Below, piece by piece: positions 6,145-10,110 of a stretch of DNA of 10,110 nucleotides. Positions within the stretch are counted from its first letter, which is position 1. Every line of letters begins with the position of its first letter. Both the position numbers and the translations under genes were made by a program. The notes under the pieces are model-generated. The model had not been told where the DNA came from and ran no database searches. It was given only the letters and a program-made list of their open reading frames with translations. The DNA is from an uncultured Ruminococcus sp. (GTDB lineage Bacteria > Bacillota > Clostridia > Oscillospirales > Acutalibacteraceae): NCBI GenBank assembly GCA_945632055.1, contig CALZCU010000014.1, forward strand, positions 1 to 10,110, read 5' to 3'.

Positions 6145-6330
6145 ATGAATATCAAATGGATATTATGCCCTGTCTGTGGCAGCAAAACAAGGTTACAGAT
6201 ACGGGAAGATACAAAGTTAAAGAATTTTCCCCTCTACTGTCCGAAATGTAAACAGGAAACTTTAATCAATGCCAAAGAGTTGCATATAACCGTTATCACA
6301 GAGCCAGACGCAAAGACGCAGAGCCGATGA
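6145..6330 (+). CDS. Cysteine-rich KTR-domain zinc-ribbon protein (copy 2, full tail)
   Basis: 61 aa, starting 9 bases after the MerR stop. It has the same zinc ribbon as copy 1: Cys8/Cys11 (LCPVCGSKTR) and Cys32/Cys35 (LYCPKCKQET). The tail HITVITEPDAKTQSR is the form I take as normal for the family. No good Shine-Dalgarno precedes the ATG (bases 6125-6144 have only weak purine runs), so translation may depend on coupling to the MerR gene. The last three codons form the left arm of the transcription terminator, so gene end and terminator evolve together; this overlap explains why KTR ends recur in the cargo block. The molecular role is unknown. Confidence 0.88.
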   Translation: MNIKWILCPVCGSKTRLQIREDTKLKNFPLYCPKCKQETLINAKELHITVITEPDAKTQSR

Positions 6331-6366
6331 ACTTGTGAGTAATCACAGGCATCGGCTCTTTCTTTT
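6320..6366 (+). terminator. Intrinsic terminator overlapping the end of KTR copy 2
   Basis: Perfect 10-bp arms AGAGCCGATG (6320-6329) and CATCGGCTCT (6350-6359), loop of 20 bases, then TTCTTTT. The left arm includes the last Ser-Arg codons and part of the TGA stop. Confidence 0.88.
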
Positions 6367-6377
6367 ATATTTGGATA

Positions 6378-6414
6378 AGCCCACCGAATAAAAAAAACGG
6401 TGCTTTGGTGGGCT
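6378..6414 (+). other. Hairpin with two competing pairings
   Basis: AGCCCACC (6378-6385) pairs with GGTGGGCT (6407-6414). CACCG (6382-6386) could instead pair with CGGTG (6398-6402) across an A-rich loop. No U-run follows, so it is not a standard terminator. It is the first of a series of hairpins before the sigma-like gene. Confidence 0.45.
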
Positions 6415-6444
6415 GTTCTGTCACGCCCGAACAAAATATCACAG

Positions 6445-6480
6445 CCCTCTAAACCCGTTTTGAGTTTGGAGGGATTTTTT
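6445..6480 (+). terminator. Terminator-like hairpin that also covers a Shine-Dalgarno
   Basis: CCCTCTAAAC (6445-6454) pairs with GTTTGGAGGG (6464-6473) over 10 bp with one G-U; ATTTTTT follows. The right arm GGAGGG is 7 bases from the ATG at 6481, so the hairpin could either end transcription or hide the ribosome site of the leader ORF. Confidence 0.7.
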
Positions 6481-6555
6481 ATGCGCTGGTCTGCCCTGAG
6501 CGCCTTGCTGCTTATCAGAAGCAGCAGTTACCTACATAGCATCACGAATAAGTGA
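6481..6555 (+). CDS. 24-codon leader peptide (candidate)
   Basis: A short ORF starting MRWSALSALLLIRSSS and ending SITNK, with a near-ideal ribosome site (GGAGGG 6468-6473, 7 bases before ATG). It is rich in Ser and Leu. TGCTGCTT/AAGCAGCA (6506-6513/6519-6526) forms a hairpin within it. Its last codons and TGA stop form the left arm of the next hairpin (6543-6590), so a ribosome reaching or stalling near the stop would prevent that hairpin. A strong site, tiny size and placement before stacked hairpins fit a regulatory leader peptide of an attenuator. No such peptide sequence is known to me with certainty. It could be a chance ORF, but the site and overlap argue against it. Confidence 0.5.
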   Translation: MRWSALSALLLIRSSSYLHSITNK

Positions 6556-6590
6556 GGATAATCTGTTAAAAAAATCCTAAGTTATTCGTG
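6543..6590 (+). promoter_or_regulatory. Long hairpin overlapping the leader ORF stop
   Basis: Outer arms CACGAATAA (6543-6551) and TTATTCGTG (6582-6590), then a 3x3 internal loop, then AGGAT (6555-6559) with ATCCT (6574-6578). All pairs are in register. A smaller perfect hairpin GCTTCTA-AAG-TAGAAGC follows at 6601-6617. Neither has a U-run; both may be pause or antiterminator elements. Confidence 0.55.
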
Positions 6591-6651
6591 GTACTATTAC
6601 GCTTCTAAAGTAGAAGCTATATATCTACACAATAGAACTTATATTGCTTAT

Positions 6652-6685
6652 AACCGCAAAGGTATGACTGCCTTTGCGGTTTTTT
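6652..6685 (+). terminator. Strong intrinsic terminator in the leader
   Basis: Perfect 11-bp arms AACCGCAAAGG (6652-6662) and CCTTTGCGGTT (6671-6681), 8-base loop, then TTTT. No gene ends in the preceding 95 bases, so it probably acts as an attenuator or ends a small RNA. Confidence 0.85.
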
Positions 6686-6748
6686 GTTTGTCGTTATTTG
6701 TCGGAATAAAGGATAAGTCCATATCTGGCGTAGGTTGCCGTTCGCCGC

Positions 6749-6784
6749 CTTTCAATCTGGATTTTCAAAAATTCAGATTGGAGG
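6749..6784 (+). promoter_or_regulatory. 16-bp hairpin that hides the Shine-Dalgarno of the sigma-like gene
   Basis: Bases 6749-6764 (core CAATCTGGATTT) pair continuously with 6769-6784 (core AATTCAGATTGGAGG), with three G-U pairs and the tetraloop TCAA. The ribosome site GGAGG (6780-6784), 9 bases before ATG 6794, is wholly inside the stem. A second ATCTG at 6723-6727 could pair with CAGAT (6774-6778) and open the stem, as in a riboswitch or RNA-thermometer platform. Confidence 0.7.
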
Positions 6785-6793
6785 TAAAACGAT

Positions 6794-7222
6794 ATGGCTT
6801 ACAATAAAGCCAAAGAAGAAAAGAAATGGCGGCTCTGGAAAGAAGCCGAAGAAAAACAGTTAAGGAAGCTCGGCGTTGATGAAAGTACCATTGAAACGCT
6901 CCGTTCTCACGATTGGGCGATTTTCAATTCAGACAGGCGGTACTATCAGCGTATGCAGGAAGCGGGTACATACCTTGAGGGAGTTGCTAATGATACGCAG
7001 CAGCCCGAAATAAAGACGGTTGAGGACTTTCTGGACAGTATCGAAAATCAGCAGCTCTATCAGATTTTGATTAAGGTGGACAAGCTGACCCTGCAAATCG
7101 CCTTGCTGAAGATACAAGGCTATTCCACTCGTGAAATAGCTCACTCTCTCAACATAACCGAGAAGGCTGTTTACAGGCGAATGGACAGGCTCAAAGAAAA
7201 ATTAAAAAAGTTTTTTGAATAG
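6794..7222 (+). CDS. ORF7-like sigma-70 region 4 / HTH regulator of the element
   Basis: 142 aa from ATG 6794 with TTGGAGGT just upstream. Residues 1-30 are highly charged and helical (KAKEEKKWRLWKEAEEKQLR). The middle part contains ETLRSHDWAIFNSDRRYYQR. Residues 98-140 resemble sigma region 4: LQIALLKIQGYSTREIAHSL, then NITEKAVYRRMDRLKEKLKK with the recognition helix KAVYRRMDRLK. Proteins of this size and position, between cargo and xis/int, are the counterparts of Tn916 ORF7, which promotes expression of conjugation and excision genes. There is no region 2, so it would not be a full sigma factor. Its ribosome site is locked in a 16-bp stem, so translation is probably regulated. The stop is followed by several hairpins. 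Confidence 0.82.
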   Translation: MAYNKAKEEKKWRLWKEAEEKQLRKLGVDESTIETLRSHDWAIFNSDRRYYQRMQEAGTYLEGVANDTQQPEIKTVEDFLDSIENQQLYQILIKVDKLTLQIALLKIQGYSTREIAHSLNITEKAVYRRMDRLKEKLKKFFE

Positions 7223-7223
7223 A

Positions 7224-7243
7224 GGGGAAAATCGCAGTTCCCC
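7224..7243 (+). other. Hairpin after the sigma-like gene
   Basis: GGGGAA (7224-7229) pairs with TTCCCC (7238-7243), 8-base loop, 1 base after the stop. It has no U-run; it may stabilise the mRNA 3' end or be part of the hairpin series that follows. Confidence 0.4.
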
Positions 7244-7251
7244 ACGGGCTA

Positions 7252-7289
7252 CAGGGTGAGAGGATAAAATCCTCACACCCTGTTTTCCT
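7252..7289 (+). terminator. Terminator with an overlapping alternative stem
   Basis: CAGGGTG-A-GAGGAT (7252-7265) pairs with ATCCTC-A-CACCCTG (7269-7282), 13 of 14 bp, loop AAA, then TTTTCCTT. Its 3' end CCTG is shared with a second perfect stem, CCTGTTTTC (7279-7287) / GAAAACAGG (7299-7307). The two can compete for these bases and for the U-run. Confidence 0.75.
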
Positions 7290-7307
7290 TTGTGTGGCGA
7301 AAACAGG

Positions 7308-7799
7308 ATTGTTCCTTGTCAATCGAATAGCCATTCGCCAAATACTTTCTCTTTGTGATTGTGATAAGCATAAGCGTGTCGAGAGGTACGCCACGACCTG
7401 CCGTAAGGCAGAGAGCGATAACTACCTACTCAAAATATCGGGCAGCTCCCGATTTCGCCGTAATCCACAAAGAGGATAATGATACTCCCGTCCAGTCACA
7501 GTCCGAGCGTGATAAAACCGTCGCAGGCAATGAGGGCGGCTCTGGCAGACCGTCAGTTGGGGTGGAACTCCCGTGGTGTCAGTTCGCTGCTGACCGTTTG
7601 GCGACTTCCCTGCGTGAAACGCATTTGCATCTTGGGGTGTCGAGGACAAATAGAGATGCTTCTATCATAAAGCCAAATACAAGGCGGTCTATTGAAACAG
7701 AGAATTGTTTATGCTCTCCCGACCTTAAAAACTTCCTTGTGTTTGGCTGATTACATAGGCAGAGCTTACCTGCTTATATCCAGATAGGAGGTCAAACTA
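7308..7799. other. 492-base stretch without a convincing protein gene
   Basis: Several short ORFs cross here on both strands, but none has a good ribosome site together with a recognisable protein. The stretch is less AT-rich than the cargo and holds many small hairpins (see 7381-7453; also TGCGT-GAA-ACGCA near 7612-7624 and repeated GTCAGTT motifs). The best ORF is 7479-7670 (63 codons, AGAGG only 3 bases from ATG). It may be a structured RNA, a cis-acting DNA site or a decayed gene. No clear promoter for mazF was found in it. Confidence 0.4.
7381..7453 (+). ncRNA. Candidate structured RNA
   Basis: GAGAGGTA (7381-7388) pairs with TACCT-A-CTC (7423-7431) with one bulged A. It encloses the perfect hairpin CTGCC-GTAA-GGCAG (7398-7411), whose loop is a GNRA tetraloop. 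A third stem ATCGGG-CAGCT-CCCGAT (7437-7453) follows. Three compact helices with a GNRA loop in 73 bases look like a folded RNA, but I cannot match a known family. Confidence 0.3.
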
Positions 7800-8165
7800 A
7801 TGGATAAAACAATTAAGCGTGGTGACATCTACTACGCAGACTTAAACCCTGTTGTCGGCTCGGAGCAAGGAGGAACACGACCTGTACTTGTTATCTCCAA
7901 TGATATAGGAAACAAGCACAGTCCTACGGTCATTATTGCCGCCATAACAAGCCGTGTACGCAAAAAGAAGAAATTACCTACACACTTATATTTGGGGCAA
8001 ATTGAGGGGCTTCCTGCGAACTCAATCATTCTCTTTGAGCAGTTACGCACGATTGATAAAAGCCGCTTGAAAGAACATCTCACACACCTTGATGAGCAGT
8101 ATTTGAAATCGCTTGAATTTCCTCTCCTCATCAGTATCGGAGTTGAAAAAAGGAGGAGCTTATGA
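7800..8165 (+). CDS. mazF: PemK/MazF-family toxin (mRNA endoribonuclease)
   Basis: 121 aa from ATG 7800, AGGAGG at 7786-7791. It aligns closely with Bacillus MazF: KRGDIYYADLNPVVGSEQGG, TRPVLVISNDIGNKHSPTVI, AAITS, then a strand ending ILFEQLRTIDKSRLKE. The catalytic residues expected by comparison are present, Arg27 (GGTRPV) and Thr50 (AAITS), so the enzyme is probably active. MazF proteins cut single-stranded mRNA at short motifs and are normally held in check by a MazE antitoxin encoded just upstream. No MazE-like gene is present: the 577 bases before it contain none that I can see. Instead its TGA overlaps the ATG of the excisionase-type gene by four bases, so the small HTH protein may be its partner or simply be coupled to it. 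Confidence 0.92.
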   Translation: MDKTIKRGDIYYADLNPVVGSEQGGTRPVLVISNDIGNKHSPTVIIAAITSRVRKKKKLPTHLYLGQIEGLPANSIILFEQLRTIDKSRLKEHLTHLDEQYLKSLEFPLLISIGVEKRRSL

Positions 8166-8380
8166 ACTTTGGAGATATATATGCGTTAGTCTTAAAAGAA
8201 TACCCAGACATTTTAACCGTTGATGAAATGAGCAAGGCTCTTGGTGTCAGCACAAAAACAGGTTATCAATTACTCCGTGAAAACAAAATAGAACACCTGA
8301 AGGTGGGCAGAGCGTACAAAGTACCAAAAGCCCATCTTCTTTCTTATTTGAGGTTAGGTCTGCGAAATGCGGAGAATTAA
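8162..8380 (+). CDS. xis: Excisionase-family (HTH_17) DNA-binding protein
   Basis: 72 aa. ATG 8162 overlaps the mazF TGA as ATGA, and AGGAGG (8152-8157) lies inside the end of mazF. Residues 17-66 form a MerR-like HTH_17 domain: ILTVDEMSKALGVSTKTGYQ, then LLRENKIEHLKVGRAYKVPK, with the wing VGRAYKVP, and a C-terminal helix HLLSYLRLGL. Excisionases bind near the element ends and steer the integrase towards excision. Size, fold and position just before int support this. The MazF coupling leaves open a second role as an antitoxin, since HTH_17 proteins can also serve as DNA-binding partners. It is separated from int by 91 bases holding the int promoter, so xis and int can be expressed independently. 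Confidence 0.82.
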   Translation: MNFGDIYALVLKEYPDILTVDEMSKALGVSTKTGYQLLRENKIEHLKVGRAYKVPKAHLLSYLRLGLRNAEN

Positions 8381-8393
8381 AGAATTTGCACAT

Positions 8394-8422
8394 TCGACTT
8401 CTTTGGCTTAAATTGCTACAAT
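8394..8422 (+). promoter_or_regulatory. Promoter of the integrase gene
   Basis: TCGACT (8394-8399), 17-base spacer, TACAAT (8417-8422) preceded by TGC as an extended -10. Transcription would begin near 8429, about 43 bases before the int start. Confidence 0.65.
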
Positions 8423-8471
8423 GTATATGGTCAACAGCAGAAGTCGGTGCTACGCAAAGGAGGTTATATTT

Positions 8472-9638
8472 ATGGTAGCAGGACATCTGCAAGAGAAAAA
8501 AGGCTATTTTTATATGGTTTTGAGCTATCCCGATGCTGCGGGAAAAAGAAAAACGAAATGGTTGCCGACAGGATTGCCTGTCAAGGGAAATAAAAAGAAA
8601 GCGGAAAAGATGCTGATGGAAACAAGGCAGACCTTTGTGCCTGAGTGCAAACCCATACAGGAAGATATGCTGTTTTCGGATTTTCTGCTTCAATGGTTGG
8701 AAATCGCAAAGCCGACCATCGCACTTACCACATACTCATCGTACTCAGGTATGGCAAAGAGCGTTATCATTCCGTATTTCAAGGAAAGAAAAATCACACT
8801 TTCCGAAATAAAGGCGACAGACATTCAGGCTTTTTATATGAAACAGTTGAAGCGAGTAAAAGCCAACACGGTTATCCACTACCATTCCGTTATCCATAGG
8901 GCTTTGAAATATGCCGTAAAGATTGACCTTATTTCTGTCAATCCTGCGGATAAAGTGGAACGCCCTAAAGCTGATAAGTTTATCGGCAGCTTCTATGACA
9001 GCAACGAGGTACAGGCATTATTTGAAGCCGCCAAAGGAACGCTGATTGAAATACCGATTTTTCTTGGTGCGTTCTATGGATTGAGGCGAAGTGAAGCTCT
9101 GGGATTAAAATGGGACGCTATTGATTTTCAAAACAATACGATTACCATTAGACACACCGTTACTTCCTGCAACCTTGACGGCAAGCATATCCAGATAGCA
9201 CAGGATACGACCAAAACCAAATCGAGTATGAGAACGCTGCCCCTTGTTCCTGCGTTCAAAGAGAAGCTGCTAAAGCTCAAGGAACAGCAGGAAGAATACA
9301 GGCGGGTATGCGGACGATGCTACAACAAAAAGTATTTGGAGTATATCTGCGTAGATGAGATGGGGACATTGATTTCTCCGCACTATCTCACAGCATCATT
9401 TCCAAAGCTGCTTGAAAAGAACAATTTGCGCCACATTCGTTTCCACGACCTGCGTCATAGTTGTGCTTCGCTGCTTCTTGCGAACGGTGTTCCTATGAAG
9501 CAGATACAGGAATGGCTCGGACACAGCGATTTTTCAACTACGGCAAATGTATATGCCCATTTGGATTACAATTCCAAGCTGTCATCGGCTGACGCAATGG
9601 TAAACGGTCTGAGTGGTGCATTAGAGGTTATTTCATAG
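8472..9638 (+). CDS. int: Tyrosine recombinase / ICE integrase
   Basis: 388 aa from ATG 8472, with AAAGGAGG at 8456-8463 (8-base spacing); an upstream ATG at 8421 has no comparable site and overlaps the promoter -10. Residues 1-45 are an N-terminal arm-binding domain (KKGYFYMVLSYPDAAGKRKT). Residues 65-160 are the SAM-like core-binding domain (MLFSDFLLQWLEIAKPTIAL). The rest is the catalytic domain with all active residues: Arg205 (YGLRRSEAL), His325 and Arg328 (RFHDLRHSC), His351 (LGHSD) and the nucleophile Tyr361 (NVYAHL). A Lys/Ser-rich strand (KTKSSMRTLPL) holds the usual catalytic lysine region. It is of the Tn916/Tn1549 integrase type and should integrate and excise the element. It is the last gene before the tRNA-Ser gene, which it faces. 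Confidence 0.95.
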   Translation: MVAGHLQEKKGYFYMVLSYPDAAGKRKTKWLPTGLPVKGNKKKAEKMLMETRQTFVPECKPIQEDMLFSDFLLQWLEIAKPTIALTTYSSYSGMAKSVIIPYFKERKITLSEIKATDIQAFYMKQLKRVKANTVIHYHSVIHRALKYAVKIDLISVNPADKVERPKADKFIGSFYDSNEVQALFEAAKGTLIEIPIFLGAFYGLRRSEALGLKWDAIDFQNNTITIRHTVTSCNLDGKHIQIAQDTTKTKSSMRTLPLVPAFKEKLLKLKEQQEEYRRVCGRCYNKKYLEYICVDEMGTLISPHYLTASFPKLLEKNNLRHIRFHDLRHSCASLLLANGVPMKQIQEWLGHSDFSTTANVYAHLDYNSKLSSADAMVNGLSGALEVIS

Positions 9639-9645
9639 CTTCTGC

Positions 9646-9672
9646 GGCGTATCGCTTTACTAAGGATACGCC
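9646..9672 (+). terminator. Hairpin after int, weak terminator
   Basis: GGCGTATC (9646-9653) pairs perfectly with GATACGCC (9665-9672), 11-base loop. It starts 8 bases after the int stop. No U-run follows (AACTACAT), so termination would be weak, or the stem may instead protect the mRNA. Confidence 0.45.
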
Positions 9673-9708
9673 AACTACATATCCAGAGTTCAAATCTCAG
9701 AAAATTTA

Positions 9709-9739
9709 GGAGAGAACTACCGATTTTCAGGAGAGAACT
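9709..9739 (+). repeat. Two GGAGAGAACT repeats left of the tRNA
   Basis: Exact 10-mers at 9709-9718 and 9730-9739, spaced 21 bases (two helical turns), each in a similar setting (AGGAGAGAACT, two bases, CG). The 21-base phasing fits integrase or excisionase arm sites. The same 10-mer occurs twice more right of the tRNA. Confidence 0.6.
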
Positions 9740-9763
9740 CACGGAAAAATCCCAAAGGTGCAG

Positions 9764-9803
9764 AAAAAAGAAAAAGCCTGCAAACGGCAAAAACCGCTTG
9801 CAG
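9764..9803 (-). terminator. Terminator of tRNA-Ser
   Basis: On the minus strand, CTGCAA-G-CGG and CCG-T-TTGCAG (arms at 9778-9787 and 9794-9803) form a stem with a six-base T-rich loop, then GC and TTTTTCTTTTTT (9775-9764). It lies 12 bases beyond the tRNA CCA end. Confidence 0.75.
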
Positions 9804-9814
9804 ACTGAGTTTTC

Positions 9815-9903
9815 TGGCGGAGTGGGTGGGATTCGAACCCACGGTACCCGAAGGTACAACTGATTTCGAGTCAGTCCCGTTATGACCACTTCGATACCAC
9901 TCC
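9815..9903 (-). tRNA. tRNA-Ser: tRNA-Ser, anticodon CGA, CCA end encoded
   Basis: 89 bases on the minus strand. Acceptor arms GGAGTGG (from 9903) and CCACTCC (9825-9819) pair over 7 bp, followed by discriminator G and an encoded CCA (9817-9815). Anticodon arm ACTGA-CTCGAAA-TCAGT gives anticodon CGA (plus-strand TCG at 9866-9868), reading UCG. A long variable arm (GTACCTTCGGGTAC) is typical of Ser, and the T-arm is GTGGG-TTCGAAT-CCCAC. The gene is whole. Its 3' end points at the integrase, the usual setting of an ICE inserted at a tRNA 3' end. Confidence 0.97.
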
Positions 9904-9947
9904 GTGTATTTATCTTCACATCAGCCCTCAAAAACACCTCGGAAAAA

Positions 9948-9970
9948 GGAGAGAACTGATGGAGAGAACT
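9948..9970 (+). repeat. Two GGAGAGAACT repeats right of the tRNA
   Basis: Exact copies at 9948-9957 and 9961-9970, only 13 bases apart, of the same 10-mer found twice left of the tRNA. They lie upstream of the tRNA 5' end. Whether they belong to the element or to the host is undecided. Confidence 0.6.
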
Positions 9971-10110
9971 AAGGGATATTCACTTTTCAATGATAGCTGA
10001 AAAACCCCGTAAAATCAAGGCTTTTCAGAGGTGAGCTTCCAAAAAGGTCATTCGTTTTCGAGTCTGGTGCCGTACCAAGCTGGGTCACCTTTCCAAAGGA
10101 AATTTCACTT
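9971..10110. other. Flanking DNA, no gene recognised
   Basis: An inverted repeat CTGAAAA (9999-10005) / TTTTCAG (10021-10027) and a short palindrome CCTTTCCAAAGG near 10088-10099 are visible. No ORF of useful length or recognisable RNA gene was found. It is probably host chromosome. Confidence 0.3.

Noticed and set aside
6378..6480. Possible riboswitch of a known class
   Set aside because: No conserved motif of a class I know could be found; only hairpins are supported.
7422..7649. 75-codon minus-strand ORF in the same stretch
   Set aside because: No ribosome site or recognisable family; overlaps other equally poor ORFs, so no frame stands out.
7355..7750. 131-codon plus-strand ORF between the sigma-like gene and mazF
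   Set aside because: No ribosome site, odd composition rich in Arg/Ser/Thr/Pro, no domain recognised, and crosses several RNA-like hairpins. Treated as probably non-coding.
8247..8693. 148-codon minus-strand ORF over xis and the int start
   Set aside because: Lies opposite two well-supported genes and the int promoter.
9566..9937. 123-codon minus-strand ORF over the tRNA
   Set aside because: Runs through tRNA-Ser and its terminator, which cannot be protein-coding.
10025..10075. tRNA-like fragment in the right flank (TTTTCGAGTCTGG)
   Set aside because: T-loop-like bases are present, but arms do not pair and no other tRNA part can be found.
1..10110. CRISPR array or insertion sequence
   Set aside because: No regularly spaced repeats of suitable length and no transposase gene or IS-type terminal repeats seen.

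Overview
The window looks like the right-hand part of an integrative and conjugative element (ICE) of the Tn916/Tn1549 type, from a gut Firmicute (Clostridia; Lachnospiraceae or Oscillospiraceae are the likeliest hosts). The reasons are the end of a VirB4/TraE-type conjugation ATPase, a class B sortase, a membrane-anchored CHAP cell-wall hydrolase, cysteine-rich KTR zinc-ribbon proteins, an ORF7-like sigma-type regulator, a small excisionase-type protein and a tyrosine integrase. The integrase runs towards the 3' end of a tRNA-Ser gene. Shine-Dalgarno sites are strong (AGGAGG type) and intrinsic terminators are typical of Firmicutes.

Layout. (1) 1-2899, + strand: conjugation module with VirB4 end, sortase B and CHAP hydrolase. 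(2) 2905-3327: a Xre regulator on the minus strand, converging on the CHAP gene across a shared terminator and carrying an inverted repeat over its own probable -10. (3) 3540-6366: an AT-richer cargo block of regulators: a membrane-tethered Xre protein; a PadR-YjdF-KTR operon whose promoter lies in a 36-bp near-perfect palindrome; and a MerR/TipAS regulator with a 19-bp-spacer promoter, followed by a second KTR gene. Remnants of KTR 3' ends and their terminator mark the seams, so the block seems to have been built by successive cassette acquisitions at KTR genes.

(4) 6378-6793: a highly structured leader. It holds a hairpin whose 3' arm contains a Shine-Dalgarno, a 24-codon leader ORF, a hairpin overlapping that ORF's stop, an intrinsic terminator, and a 16-bp hairpin that buries the Shine-Dalgarno of the next gene. 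(5) 6794-7222: the ORF7-like sigma/HTH protein. (6) 7224-7799: no convincing protein gene, but many hairpins, including an overlapping terminator/alternative-stem pair. (7) 7800-9638: recombination module, a MazF toxin with no adjacent MazE whose stop overlaps the excisionase start (ATGA), then the integrase with its own promoter. (8) 9639-10110: element/chromosome junction with tRNA-Ser(CGA), its terminator, and four copies of a 10-mer on both sides of the tRNA.

Working model (inference): the leader peptide and stacked RNA structures between cargo and sigma-like gene could act like the tet(M) attenuator of Tn916, linking translation stress to expression of the regulator and then of the excision genes. 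The cargo holds two ligand-sensing regulator types (PadR and TipAS), so the element may respond to small aromatic or peptide antibiotics rather than carry a classical resistance enzyme.
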